From contig OY992540.1 in NCBI GenBank assembly GCA_963921195.1, positions 132,990,671 to 133,054,670 on the forward strand: DNA of 64,000 nucleotides, written 5' to 3'. Made by a program: the position numbers and the translations under genes. The DNA comes from Pegoplata infirma. Lineage: Eukaryota; Arthropoda; Insecta; Diptera; Anthomyiidae. Positions 43,471 to 55,264 of this stretch are shown piece after piece (position 1 is the stretch's first letter; each line of letters begins with the position of its first letter). Below the pieces are notes generated by a model that was not told the origin of the DNA, did not search any database, and saw only the letters and a program-made list of their open reading frames with translations.

Positions 43471-44049
43471 GGGAAGTCTCCCTAGTGTCACCCGTGGATC
43501 TTTATGGAATTGATTTTATTTTGTAGAGCGAAAAAAATAAAGGGCGGCCTAAATTCATATTTAGGGGGTAAAAAGGAGGGGGAAAGACAAGGCCATTTTT
43601 CATTTTTTTTTCGTTTATCTCCTATATTATGCAAAGAAACATAATCATGTTACATACCAAATGAAAGGTCTTTGGAAAACCTATCTACGTGTGCTAAGAA
43701 CGTGTCCAAACATGCACAACTTTTCGTCATATTGAGTAAAATACAAAAACTTTAGGACATTTTTGTTAATAAGTCGAAAAATATTAACTTCTTTGGCTCG
43801 TAGTTGGAACCACGAGATAGGTATTTTTAATACCTTTTATCTGATACCACACATGCCAATATTAATTTTGTTAAAATAGGCGTAAATCGTATAAAACTGA
43901 AAAAGGTAAATTTCCCCCCTTACAAATCGACTCCCCTAAAAATGAATTTGGGCCGCTAAAAAAAATACGTGTCGAATTAATTTTCGTTCTTAACAACATA
44001 TCAAAATTTCATGAAGATCGGAGGGTGACACCAGGGAGACTTCCCTTGT
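43467..44049. mobile_element. TIR element ACAAGGGAAGTCTCCC
   Basis: 583 bp with 27-bp inverted ends (ACAAGGGAAGTCTCCCTRGT plus GTCACCC), one mismatch. TA lies on the left and AA on the right, possibly a decayed TA duplication. The interior has no frame with motifs. It adjoins a tRNA-like sequence that may be its target. Confidence 0.8.
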
Positions 44050-44094
44050 AAGCCACAGCACCCTCAAAAATTAATTTCAAAAAGATATGTCCAA

Positions 44095-44350
44095 AAACAG
44101 TTGAAGCGTAAATGATTCGTTAAACTCAGTCATCGGTTAAAAGCACAAAGGTGCACTTATTTAAACAGAAAATTAATGCATTTTTATTGCATTTGCACAA
44201 AAATGTCTATAAACAGTTAAGGGGTCGTTTCTTAAAATTTCAAATTTTGACGCACTTAAACGGGAAATCATTTATCTTAACAATCGAACAAAAGTGCAAA
44301 GGCTCACTTATAAAAAAATGTGTAAATGTACTAAAAGTACGCACTAAAGG
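44095..44350 (+). repeat. Dispersed units of the GCGCAC...TTATAAA repeat
   Basis: AAAAGCACAAAGGTGCACTTA and AAAGTGCAAAGGCTCACTTA with ATTAATGCATTTTTATTGCA, degenerate members of the family arrayed at 45037. Confidence 0.6.
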
Positions 44351-44447
44351 GATTCTTACTTGCGTGACAATCCAAATGCATTAGATTTTGACGTAACATG
44401 TTACTTCGTTTAGTAATCGCGTACATGTATGGCCATATGAAAAAAAC

Positions 44448-46010
44448 GAACAGCGGATTTGTTACTGCTACTTTTGTCTCATTACCAGTTGAGTAATGTG
44501 CCCTTAAGACAATCAGATTTGAATATCTAAAAAGTAAAATTCGGTCTTGCCGAACTTACCCTCCACAATTTAAAAAAGATTATTGAAATGAATGATAAGT
44601 AATGGTGAATCAATTTTTGGCGATTTTTTTTAATGTTAAAGATTTTTATGTTAGGATTTTTTTTTTATTAAGAAATAGTTCGAACTTGTTTAAATACCAT
44701 TCGCTATCTAATTTTGTGCGCATATGCCCACTATCAGCTGACATTTTGCATATTAAGGTTATGTGGAATGTATTAAAATTTTTGAGGTTTCCTTGCATTT
44801 CATTCGCATGCAATTTTAAATCTTCTCTGTATAATATTTTAACCGTGATTGCCATTTCAACAGCCATAAAGTCGGTCATCGCTAGAACATTATAGAATCT
44901 ATCACTGATCAATCATACATATATAGTGTATAGTCTCCCAGAACGACATTTCGATGATTTTCAAACGGAATGTCAAACAGATATATTCCCTATATCACTA
45001 AACGAGGAGCTTTAAAAAAAGTTGTCAAAACTGTTTAAAATACCGGCTTTGCAGCCCTATGATTAATGTTGATCGTGGTTAACAATATGGCACAGAGCTT
45101 TGAAAGATGTGAAGTAGAATGGAATTTAACGGGATATCGTTTCTTTGAATATCAGATAAAAGCGCAAAAGCGCACTTATAAAAATTTCGAATAAATGCAC
45201 TTTTTGTGACGTTAATAAATATGTTTAACATTTGACGCACTCAAACGGGTTTTTTCTAAATCCTCTGATAAACGCGCAATGGCGCACTTATAAAAATCCG
45301 TATAAATGCACTTTTGCGTTTTTGTTTTTCTTTTTTAAAATACCGGCTTGTGCACCCTATGATTAATGTTGATCGTGGTTAACAATATAGAACAGAGATT
45401 TGAAAGATGTGAAGTATAATGGAATTAAACGGGACATCGTTTCTTTGAATATCAGATAAAAGCACAAAGGCGCACTGATAAAAATGTCGGATAAATGCAC
45501 TTTTGGTGACGTTAAAAAATATGTTTAACATTTGACGAACTCAAACGGGGTTTTTTCTTAATCCTCGGATAAACGCGCAATGGCGCACTTACAAAAATCC
45601 GTATAAATGCACTTTTAGCGTTTTGTTTTTCTTTTTAAAATACTGGCTTGTGCAGCCATATGATTAATGTTGATCGTAGTTAACAATATCGCACAGAGCT
45701 TTGAAAGATGTGAAGTAGAATGGAATTTAACGGGATATCGTTTCTTTGAATATCAGATAAAAGCGCAAAATCGCACTTATAAAAATTTCGAATAAATGCA
45801 CTTTTTGTGACGTTAATAAATATGTTTAACATTTGACACATTCAAACGGGTTTTTTCTGAATTCTCTGATAAACGCGCAATGGCGCACTTATAAAAATTC
45901 GTATAAATGCACTTTAAGCGTTGTTTTTTTCTTTTTTTAAACATATTTAAAAACACATCCGAGTTCGTTACTCAATTGGTAATGTTACGTTAATAGCAGT
46001 AACAAATAAG
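44448..46010. repeat. Inverted-repeat-bounded unit enclosing the 300-bp array
   Basis: GGATTTGTTACTGCTA with ATTACCAGTTGAGTAA (44453-44500) is inverted as TTACTCAATTGGTAAT with TAGCAGTAACAAAT (45967-46010). Arms are about 50 bp. The enclosed DNA includes a scrap of mini-me-type sequence at 44525-44570 and the tandem array. It may be a TIR element whose interior amplified. Confidence 0.6.
45037..45940 (+). repeat. Three-copy tandem array, 300-bp unit
   Basis: Units start AAAATACCGGCTT at about 45037, 45336 and 45636. Each holds GCACAGAGCTTTGAAAGATG, two GATAAA(A/C)GCGCAA...GCGCACTTATAAAAAT modules and ATAAATGCACTTTT. Copies differ by few substitutions, so amplification looks recent compared with the dispersed units. 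No coding frame; the TTATAAAA words are TATA-like, but promoter function is unproven. Confidence 0.88.
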
Positions 46011-47711
46011 TTTTTCTAGGCTAAACATTCTTCCAACAACTTACTGCCACCCTTATATACAAACTGAGAAACATCAACGCTAATGTGGTACAGGTATCCT
46101 TGAACTATCTCGACACTATTATATATTATAAACAACAGAACAACAAAGCACAACTATTTTATGTGCTGTATTTTAGTTCTAAAAAAGGGTGGTAGTGGTG
46201 ATGGTGGTTGTTGTAACAACTTACGCACTAAATACTCTAATGCCACAGAGCCCTTGCAACACATATCTTACTTTAATGCATTATATCAGTAGTATGCAGA
46301 ATCGACCCTCCTTTTATTCCACCTTTAAATAATATTTTAGATTTTGTTTTATGCTTTTTTTTGTTTTCGAAACGAAAAAAAAAAAATTAAAAATTTTTGT
46401 CAGAGTTTATTAGAGAAACAACAACGTTACGCCGCTACTAACGAATATAATAGAAATGTAATGCTGCTGCTGTTGTATATGCTGCATGTTACAGCTGGTT
46501 TCATGCTTCTTGAGTTAACAAAATATTGAAAGGGAAGTTTTTATGCATTCATATGTACAACAATTCTTACAGAGAATGAACAAAAAAAAAAGATATAAAA
46601 ATTCCTGGCTGAAAGTAGTAGAAGAAAAAAAAAAATCTACTCATAAATTCCAATTGCCACAAATGCGTATTTCCTATTTTTTTTTGGTTTTTTGTTATAC
46701 TGAGTATATGTTTATCCTCGATTAGTATGTGTTATAAGGTAGGTAGCAAGAGCAATAAAGGAATTTATTCATCAGAAAAAAAGACAAAACTAAAAAATGG
46801 GGGAAAAAACTCGTCCAAAATAGTTTATTATTTTTTTTTTTTTTTTTTAATTCTTAATATTTTTAAAATTCGGCTAGCCTTATTTCCTGAAAAATCATAA
46901 GCGCTAAATAATTCTCAAAATTCCTTTTATTTTAGTTCATTTTCTTGATTTTTAGTTCATTTTATTTTTAACTAACATTTATCTGCAATTAATAATTGGG
47001 TCCATTAATTTAATGAAAAAAACAATTGGTACAAAAATTTAAATTTTTCCGAAAAAAAAAAATAATTTTTTAGGTGTAATTATTAAAATTTTTATCAATA
47101 CCATAAACTGTTAATCTAGTTAAAAATTAATAAATTTTAAATGGCCCGGCCTAAGAAAGCGGGCTGGCGAAAAAATCGATTTTTCTCTTTGCTTGGTCTA
47201 TTTTTTGACAGACAAAATGTCAGACATACATTTAAGTATTCAAAGAATTAACTCTTTTAAAATCTATCTTGTTGCCATTTACAATCAGTATTTCAAAAGT
47301 GTTGAAGGTGGTGGTTTGTTGCTGCCTTTTCTTTTTGTCTGTTGTTTCACGTATTTGCAGATGTTGTTTTTATGAAATAACAAAAATTCTTTATTATTAT
47401 TTTCTAATTAGAAATCATCATCATCATCGTCATTATATAGTCCCATATACGTTCAGAAAATACAAGGATCATCATTTCATATGGATTGTTAAGTATTTGT
47501 TGTATATGGATTCTTAATGGTTTATTGAGTACATTTTTCTGTTATTTCTTTTTTTTTTGTTCTTTTTTCATTAATTTATTTATGGTAAAAGTTGAGAATT
47601 TATGGTATTTCAGTATGTTCCTAATGGGGTGTATATTGTTTTTATTTGTATAGGTCAGCTACATTTTCTTAGATATTCTTAGTTTGAGTTTTTCTCTAAT
47701 ATTTGTTGGTG
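46011..47711. other. Unassigned region
   Basis: Contains short frames without motifs, a (CAT)n tract near 47408-47430 and long T runs near 46830. No repeat family of the window occurs here. It may be closest to unique host DNA. Confidence 0.45.
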
Positions 47712-47844
47712 TAAGGTTGGTTTACTCAATGCTCCGTTATAAAATAACTTTCCGTTAAATTTTACTTTTTCATACAAATTTTGACAAAAGGCTCCGTTAA
47801 ACCGACCGCTACCAGCTAACTGGACATCGAGTAATCGGACCTTA
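47712..47844. mobile_element. Short TIR element TAAGGTYSGWTTACTCRATG
   Basis: 133 bp between TAAGGTTGGTTTACTCAATG and CATCGAGTAATCGGACCTTA, imperfect inverted ends of about 28 bp (CTCCGTTA/TAACTGGA). No TSD beyond the palindromic TAA/TTA. A three-base TWA target would fit PIF/Harbinger, but this is not established. Confidence 0.6.
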
Positions 47845-48549
47845 AAGGTACAAAAATATAAAAAAAATTGTATTGAAAATTTTTATATACTATACAGTTA
47901 AAGGTTGGAAAATTTTAAAAATGCCATAAAGCAAAAGAAAATCTTAAAAAAATGTATATGAAAATTTGTAAAAATTGGGCAAAGGTTAATAAACTCTAGG
48001 GGAGAGTAGTCATTTTTATTTTAACTTATGAGTTTTCATTCGTGAATAAATATTTGGTTTTGAGAATTCAAATTTAATTTTAAAATATTTTTGTTGAAAT
48101 ACATTTGAAAGACAGGTTCAGTTTTTTTGTTTTTGGAAATTTAGAATAAGGTATTTGAAAATTTTTAATAAGGTATTTGGAATGATGATTTAAAATATTA
48201 TTATATAAAATACACCAAATATATATTATGTGGTCTGCCACAGAGTCAATGCCGTTCGGAACTCGTTTCAAAGTTTTCCTCTAAAAACATTAAACGTATT
48301 AATTTCGCGAAATAAAACAAGTTTCATGCATTTCACTTCAATTTTTGAAAGTTACTTCATTTCAAAAAAAAAATATTCGTTTACGTATTACGATCAAACT
48401 ACTTAAGTATTAGACTCCCGAACGAAATTGAGTTTTTTTTTTTTGACTTAACAGCGAATATCTGAAAAACGGTACTTGCAAGAACAAATTTTATGACATA
48501 TTTGGTATCAGGAGAACAAAATCTATAAGAATTACTGGGATCTTGTAAT
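47845..48549. other. Unassigned sequence
   Basis: A+T-rich with short direct repeats (AATAAGGTATTTG near 48145 and 48168). No recognisable gene or mobile element end. Confidence 0.4.
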
Positions 48550-48814
48550 AAATAGGTTAGGTTGTAAGTGGCTGCTGACGTTTTACGTCAACACACGTAG
48601 ACTCTTAGGTCCATTGTGATACCACGGGACCGTAATAGGTTTCCCTACTAGTCCCTGTCGTTAAACCAGTTTGAGCTTCTTATGAAACTCCTAGATGTTG
48701 AATTTTGACATCCGACAAATCAGAAAGATCGTACAGCTCCCTAGATCCCAGTGAAGCAAGTCTCTGACCAGAAAGTGCCGGGCAATGGCAAATAAAGTGT
48801 TCGATAGTTTCCAA

Positions 48815-49462
48815 CTACTCTTCATCCATGAAACTTCGGCAAAAGTCATTCGACGGCACATTTAACCGCTCTGCGTGCTTCCCTATAAGACAGTGTCCGG
48901 TAATTATAGAAACCACCGTCGAAATCTCTCCTCTTGGAAGCGATATCAGCTCACTTGTGCGCCCCTGATTAAGAGAAGGCCAAATCAGTCGTGTTGTCTC
49001 ACACGTCCATCCATTTGCCCCTCTTTGATTAGTCTCCGTCGCAGAACAAAGCCGTAGGTTTTGCTTGCAAGTTTCTGAGGCATACCAACACATTCCAATT
49101 CTGTTGGAACCTGTAAGGTAAGTAGTTCCTAGTCTTGCAAGCTCATCAGCTTTGCAATTCCCTGGAATGTCTCTGTGCCCTAGGACCCATATGAGTCGTA
49201 TGTTAAACTGCTTGGCCATCTCATTTAAAGACGTGCGGCAGTTAAGGGCAGATCTTGTTTTCAGAAACATTGAATCCAGGGACTTGACCGCGGCTTGACT
49301 GTCAGTATAGATGTTGACTGCGGTTGTAGACAAGACATTGCAGCTCAACCAGTCAGCCACTTCCTTTATTGCCAGCATCTGTGCCTGGTAAACACTGCAA
49401 TGATCTGGCAATCTTCGAGCCAGGCTCAATCCAAGTTCTTCCGAATAGACTCCAAAGCCCAC
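48815..49462 (-). pseudogene. RNase H domain of the decayed LINE
   Basis: The 215-codon frame starts after TDGSR, which lies just upstream behind an in-frame TAA. It contains VYSEELGLSLARRLPDHC, YTDSQAAV and WVLGHRDIPGNCKADELARL. The second catalytic position is Gln (VYQAQ) in place of the usual Glu, which would abolish activity. It ends near a Cys/His stretch (FCRSFMDEE) that continues after a stop as TIEHFICHCPAL. Confidence 0.85.
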
Positions 49463-49511
49463 TTGTTCGTACAGCCTCGATCCATCTGTTTAAAAATTTA
49501 TGGTGGCTCCA

Positions 49512-50453
49512 CTACCCGGAATGGCCCCCATCTAAGACTCCCTTAGATGGTATCATAGTGATAAAGTGGCGCTCAAAGAGGCTCAAAGAGGGAGCACAGT
49601 CCACATTTTGTGGTATTGTTATCTTCTTCAAGATTGCGCTATGGCCACAATCGCTGCTCCTCCATTGCAGCGTGATATTAAGTCGAATTGACGACGCAGC
49701 CGCATACTGCCTACCCAATATGTCCAATGGTATCAGGTGAAGGAGGATTTCTAATGCAGCCGTAGGTGTAGTACGAAGAGCACCAGTGATGCACATCGAC
49801 GCCATTCTCTGTACCTTCGTGATAAAGACACAGTTCGCTCTTGTTTTCAAAGCAGTCCACCAGACAATGATTCCATACAGCAAAATTGGACGCACCACTG
49901 CTGTATAGATCCAATGAACGACTTGAGGGCCAAAACCCCATCGTTTTCCAATGGCCCTTTTACAGGAATATAAAGCAATCGTTGCTTTTCTAACCCGTTC
50001 CTTAATATTACGCCTGAAATTCAACTTCCTATCTAGAAATACTCCAAGATACTTGGCTCCATCTGAGAAGGTGATTTCAGTGCCGTCCTGAGAAATAGGA
50101 TCAAAAGCAGTAATCTTATTTTTCCTTGTAAACAAAACAAGCTCTGTTTTACTTGGATTAACTCCTAGACCACAGTCTCTTGCCCATTTAGACAGATCTT
50201 TTAGAGAACCCTGAAGAATTTCCCTCAATGTTGGCAGATGCTTCCCCTTTACCGCTATCGCGACATTGTCAGCATATGCGACAACATGACAACCACGTGC
50301 TTCTAGAGATAGCAGCATTGAATTCGGTGCCAGGTTCCAAAGAAGCGGCGAAAGAACACCTCCTTGTGGTGTGCCCCTATTGACAAATCGAGATATGACG
50401 GACGCTCCCAATTCAGACGTTATACGTCTATTGGCAAGTAGGTTTTCCACCAT
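49512..50453 (-). pseudogene. RT catalytic and thumb region of the decayed LINE
   Basis: 313 codons with RGTPQGGVLSPLLWNLA (about 27-43), the catalytic box as YADN (about 60-63, second Asp replaced by Asn), GVNPSKTELVLFTRK, KYLGVFLDRKLNF and GFGPQVVHWIYTAVVRPIL. YADN is predicted to be inactive. The preceding YxD-type block (FLDIEGAFNNV) lies in another frame at about 50545-50510. Confidence 0.87.
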
Positions 50454-50562
50454 TAAAACAATCCCACGCTTTACTCCCAGACCAGTGCCAAAATTATCGA
50501 GTCTGGGATGACATTATTAAAAGCCCCCTCTATATCAAGAAAGGCCACCATAGCGTACTCCT

Positions 50563-51063
50563 TTACCGAAAGCGATCTCTCGATGGTACCAACGAGCTCA
50601 TGCAGAGCTGTTTCCGTTGATCTACCCTTGCTGTATGCAACCTCGGGTCAAGCACTCTACGCAAATATGAGTCTATCATTCGTTCCATTGTCTTTAACAA
50701 AAAAGAAGACGGACTAATTGGTCTGAAATCCTTCGGAGCTGTGTGGGAACTTTTCCCAGCCTTCGGGATAAAGACGACTCTGGTATCCCTCCATTTTAAA
50801 GGAATATACGACCAGTTGATGCATGCTGTGTATAGATTATACAGCAACGGGGCTATATAGTCCGACACTTGCTGCATCTCAGCCGGGATTATACCATCAG
50901 GTCCCAGGGATTTATAGGGCCTGAAGATTTTTATCGCCCAGATTAATGTTGGCATATTTATTATTTCCGAAGCAATTTCAGATGCTTGGGCGTCAGAACG
51001 TTCCAAAGCTTGAAACGGCGTCATATAATTGCCTGGAAAATGCGTGTTTGAAAGTAGGTCCAT
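50563..51063 (-). pseudogene. RT N-terminal blocks of the decayed LINE
   Basis: Residues 1-140 of this 166-codon frame read as the RT finger region, with YKSLGPDGIIPAEM, WRDTRVVFIPKAGK and DFRPISPSSFLLKTMERMI. After LDPRL the sense reading shifts frame (SKGRSTETALHELVGTIERS), so the C-terminal residues of the frame are not RT. Confidence 0.82.
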
Positions 51064-51074
51064 ATATAAAAGAT

Positions 51075-51516
51075 CCTAGAGGCACTCAAAGGAATGGGTA
51101 TCAAGGTGGTTGCCTACTCCGATGACTTTGTGATCCTAAACAAAGGTAAATTTTTACCAATGATTAGCGAATTCATGGAATCTCGACAATCTCTCGAAAG
51201 AATCACCCTGAAATTATCTACAGAGGCGAAATGCTCGTACCTGTGTGTAATCCAAGACACAAAGCTTTCTTGGAAAAGGAATACAGAGAAAAGTATGAAA
51301 AAGCACTTAACGCCTTTTTTCATCCTTTCCTCTGTGTTCCTTTTCCAAGAAAGCTTTGATTTTGGTGGGATTGACTCCTAGACCGTTGTCCTTTGCATGC
51401 GTCGAGATTCCATGAGTTCGCTAATCATTGGCAAAAATTTACGTTTGTTTGAGATCACAACGTCATTAGATACGTTGACACTTGATACCTATTCCTTTGA
51501 GTGACTCTAGGATTTT
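51075..51516. repeat. Palindromic duplication of an RT fragment
   Basis: The left arm (51075-51310) encodes on the plus strand IKVVAYSDDFVILNKGKFLP, an RT catalytic box (YSDD) of another LOA-like element. The right arm (51315-51516) is its diverged inverse copy. The centre is near 51310 at CACTTAACGCC. Arms of about 200 bp form an imperfect hairpin. Only partial frames remain. Confidence 0.75.
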
Positions 51517-51593
51517 TTTTTTCAAGATTCCACAGTAGAGGAGAGCTCACTTTCATTGTATAAGTAGACTTTCGCCACTCTTTTGCTTTTTAT

Positions 51594-51687
51594 CCCAAAA
51601 AGTAATGCTAATTGTATTAGCATTAGCAAAGCTGAAATCTTTTTTAATGCTAATTAAGTACTACTTATTATCATTACTTTTTGGGTC
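51594..51687. mobile_element. Tiny hairpin MITE CCCAAAAAGTAATG
   Basis: 94 bp with ends CCCAAAAAGTAATG and CATTACTTTTTGGG, perfect 14-bp inverse; internal TAATGCTAAT words also pair. No TSD resolved. Confidence 0.65.
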
Positions 51688-52045
51688 AACAGCACATAAA
51701 CTAGTGCTATCTGGGTTGCTTCAAATGAATTAAAAATGTGGACTAACATAATTTACCTCTTTTTGTAGTTCTTAAAATTTGGTTTAAAATATTCATGGCT
51801 CTTATATTTTTATTTAAAATATAATAACTTTTTGAAAATTATTAATTTTTATTTTATTTTCTTTCTCTTTTTAGGTGAGTACCAACTTTTGAAACTGTGT
51901 GGATGATTAACAAATCAAAACATTTATTGATTATAAAATATTTTGTAAGAAAATATTTAAAAATTATTAATTTTTGAAATATATAAGAAAAATATGATTT
52001 TAAGATATAAAGAAAATTTTTTTTTTCGAATTTTAATTTTTATTT

Positions 52046-52530
52046 CATTTTTTATACCCTCCACTCTAGTGATAGAGGGTATATATAAGATTATCTCTCC
52101 GTTTGTAACACATAGAAATATTGGTCTAGGACCCCATAAGGTATATATATTCATGATCCTCGATCGATTTTAAGTCGATCTAGCGATGTTCGTCCGTCTT
52201 TCTGTCCGTCCGTCCGTAGAAAACACGCTAACTTTTGACAGACTTGACAGAGGCTACTGAAGTGTGGCATAAGTATATGTTGGTCATTTACCTGGTCAAG
52301 ATGGTATTGCAATCCAGCCAAATCGGTCCAGTGTTTCAAAAGTTATGAGCAAAAGAGTAAATTTCGGCAAGGGTATTTTACGAATTTACGAGATTAAAAA
52401 CACGAACTTTCGAAAGAAAATAATGAGACTGCTGAAGCTTGGCATATATATTTGTCGTTCCCCAAGTCCTTTTTTGAATTTCAGCAAAATCGGTCCTATA
52501 ATTTCCTTAATTCTTTATGTAAACTTATAA
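52046..52530 (+). mobile_element. mini-me/DINE-like element, 3'-truncated
   Basis: Starts TTATACCCTCCACTCTAGTG with the ATAGAGGGTATA stem-loop, then GATCGATTTTAAGTCGATCT and a GTCCGTCTTTCTGTCCGTCC tract. The right end of the family is missing. Confidence 0.65.
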
Positions 52531-53504
52531 AATTTTATTGGTAGTTTAAGAATATAATAATAAACCAATTTTGGCAAACAAAAATTTTCCGCGGAATTTT
52601 TTTTTCCGCGGAATTTTTTTTTCCGCGAAACTTAAATTTTTTTTTAAAAAAGTTGCAAAAACCCCAATTTTGAGGCTCAAAGTGGAGACAGAAGATAAAC
52701 TCCGGTCGGAGTTATATTTTGCATGTGAGTTACCTTTAGGGGACCGACACTTTTGGCGGGTATTAGAAAATTCTGTAGATTTACAGAGTTTAGTTAAATG
52801 CAGTTTATTTTGCAAAATTTTTATAAGATTTCTGAAAAGATTTTTTTTTTGTTTCAGTTTTTAAATTAAAATTACATAGTAATAAGTAGTACTTATTAAG
52901 TACAAATACAGATAAAACTTAGTTTTTTTGGTTAAATAAAATCTGTATTTTTGCAGAAAACTCTGTTAATTATCTAACAAACATTACCAAGTAAAAATTT
53001 AATTAAAAAAAAATAATAAAAATTTTTGTCACAACAAAATACAAAGTATTTAATTTAAATCTGTATTTGGGCAGAAAACACTGTCAAATATGAGATTACA
53101 GTCATTTTACAGAGTATTTTACAGAGTTATTATTTTGAGTGTATATAATTCTCCTTATGTCTACTTATTTTCAACTTGCTAAGTACTGTCTAACGATTGT
53201 CAACTTGCTAATTAATCTTGACAAGATTTCGACAAGATCGAAACATGTGTCAAGTAAGTCTTGAAAAATTACCAAACCTATCAATTTACAACAAACCACT
53301 TTATAAATAGTTTTAATTACTTCGATTATATCATCGTAATGTTTAGTAAAGAAATGTGACCTCGAGCTGAGTAATCCTTTTAAATTTTAGTTAATACTTT
53401 AAAAAATGTGTTTTAAATAAATGCACTTTTAAATTCGCCTTGAAAATATTATTGCATACAAAATAAAATCAGCTGTTTATTAAATTTTTAAAAAAAGTGT
53501 AGTA
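52531..53504. other. Unassigned sequence
   Basis: CCGCGGAATTTTTTTT is repeated three times at 52589-52626. ACAGAGT words and a TTTTGAGTG-TA end near 53132-53142 suggest the right edge of a CACTC-type MITE whose left edge I could not place. Confidence 0.4.
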
Positions 53505-53521
53505 CTCTCTCTCTCTCTCTC
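53505..53521. repeat. (CT)n microsatellite
   Basis: An uninterrupted run of CT dinucleotides. Confidence 0.85.
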
Positions 53522-54599
53522 AAAATAAATTCTTGAAATTCCTAAAATTCCATTTACAAAACATTAAAATAAAACTCAATTATGAACAAGAAATGCCTAC
53601 TTTCATCTCTGGTTCCCTTTCTAACAAAAAAAAAAATAGCATATTCAAACTCAAACTCCTTATAACAAAAAAACTCTTACTCAAATTCTTTATTTTTACA
53701 ATTTTCATACTCGATTTACACTCAAACTCTATGTTTTTTGTTGGCCTAAAAACCTCCCTCAAAAGTTATTAATGTAAAAATACGATATAGAAGAAGAGGA
53801 AAAAAGCGGCATTATTTACTCATAACATCAAAACCATGAATACTTTCCCTTTACACAAGAAATGACTGACTGAATATTCATTCCATACCAGACACCACAA
53901 TAATCATCCCCTACAATGTGTCTAATGGTTTTATGAACACACTGGAACAAAAAAAACAACGACAAATTTAAAACAAAACAACAGTTTTAATATGGAATTC
54001 ATAGAAAACACACAGTGAGATTACAAAGAATTTATTTCGGGGTTTAAAATATGTTCTTTAAATAAACGTACGACAGTGAAATAATTAAAAAAAAAATATT
54101 TAAAATTAAAAATTTTATAAAAAAATATTTATGAAAAAAAATTATTAAAATAATAAATTTGTGTACAAAACTAAAAATTTCAAAATATTAAAAAAACAAA
54201 ATCAAATTTAAAAAATTCAAATTATCCTTTTTTTCTCTATAAGAAATTTTTGCCACCCCTGTTGTAATGCCTGTAAAACCTTTTTAAATGCAGCTGCTTT
54301 ATTATTTGAAAAATAAAAATCGCCGTTAAATTTTTTATTTCATGTCATAGATTGATCAAATAAATTTTCATTGTATTAGTGTAGTGATATTTGTGTTTAT
54401 ATGTATTGTGTTTTATAAAAAATATTTTTGATATATTGGTGTTTTTTTTTTTATATCAAAAATATCAAATTTTTTTATACAAAAATTTGGTTTTAAAAAT
54501 TTGTCAACATTTTTCTAAAAAGTTTAGAACACGGCACCACTGTGGCGCCGTTACACAGAAATTTGGATTATCTTGAGGAATTTAAGGCCTTGGCCGGTA
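53522..54599. other. Unassigned A+T-rich region
   Basis: No coding motif, TIR pair or repeat partner was recognised. Several short frames are Lys/Phe/Ile-rich products of A/T composition. Confidence 0.4.
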
Positions 54600-54799
54600 A
54601 GTTTTAAAATATTTTTAATTTCAACCCTCACCAAGGATCGAAAATCGAAATTTCAAATTTGCAATAAGGGTTATCCAAAAAAGTACTTTTTTGAATTTTG
54701 TGGTACTAAAAAATTTTTTTGTTGTAAAAGTTGTTAAATTGATGAGATCAAAAAAAAAAATTTTTAAAAACTGGTAGCAATAGCTCTCTTTGTAGCGAA

Positions 54800-54895
54800 A
54801 AAGGCTTAGTGTTCTATTAGGAATTAAACTCAGGACCCAAACGTTCAAAGATTAACACGCTACCATTTAACAAACAGGGGCCTTCAGACCCAGAT
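54800..54895 (-). other. tRNA-like head, unit 1
   Basis: TTAAATGGTAGCGTGTTA (A-box-like), then CGTTTGGGTCCTGAGTTTAA with AATTCC (B-box-like, one mismatch in GAGTTTAATTCC). No paired acceptor stem. Confidence 0.45.
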
Positions 54896-55264
54896 GTTAA
54901 AGAAATTTTCTCAAATAAAATTACGAATTCCCAAAAAATATTTTTAATTTCAACCCTCATTAAGGATCGAAAATCGAAATTTCAAATTTGTACTTAAGGT
55001 TATCCAAAAAAGTACTTTTTCAAATTTTGAGGTACTAATAAATTTGTTGGTGTATTAGTTGTTATAAGGGTTGAGATACTTCCCTTGTTAGTAGGAATTG
55101 AACTCAGGACCCCCACGTTCAAAGGCTACACTCAAAAAAAAAAACTGTAATGTTAGCAAAAAAAGCTTGTAAACCTACAAGAAAATTTGCTGATTTTGAA
55201 TCCACGATTTTTTTTGGTAAAGTTAGCAAAAATGTTTTGCCAAAAATTAGTTAACTGAAATTTT

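Larger units (their letters stand above)
48550..51063 (-). mobile_element. Decayed LOA-like LINE, 5'-truncated
   Basis: On the minus strand RT N-terminal blocks (51063-50563), RT catalytic region (about 50640-49512), RNase H (49462-48815) and a C-terminal Cys/His region (to about 48700) follow in order, separated by frameshifts and stops. The endonuclease and ORF1 are absent. The 3' border near 48550 is approximate and no TSD is identified. It is more decayed than the copy at 38.7 kb. Confidence 0.85.

Noticed and set aside
44602..44912. Overlapping 90-codon frames on both strands
   Set aside because: No domain, no codon bias visible, A/T-rich; antisense overlap is expected by chance.
49369..49740. 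123-codon plus-strand frame
   Set aside because: Antisense shadow of the decayed LINE RT/RNase H.
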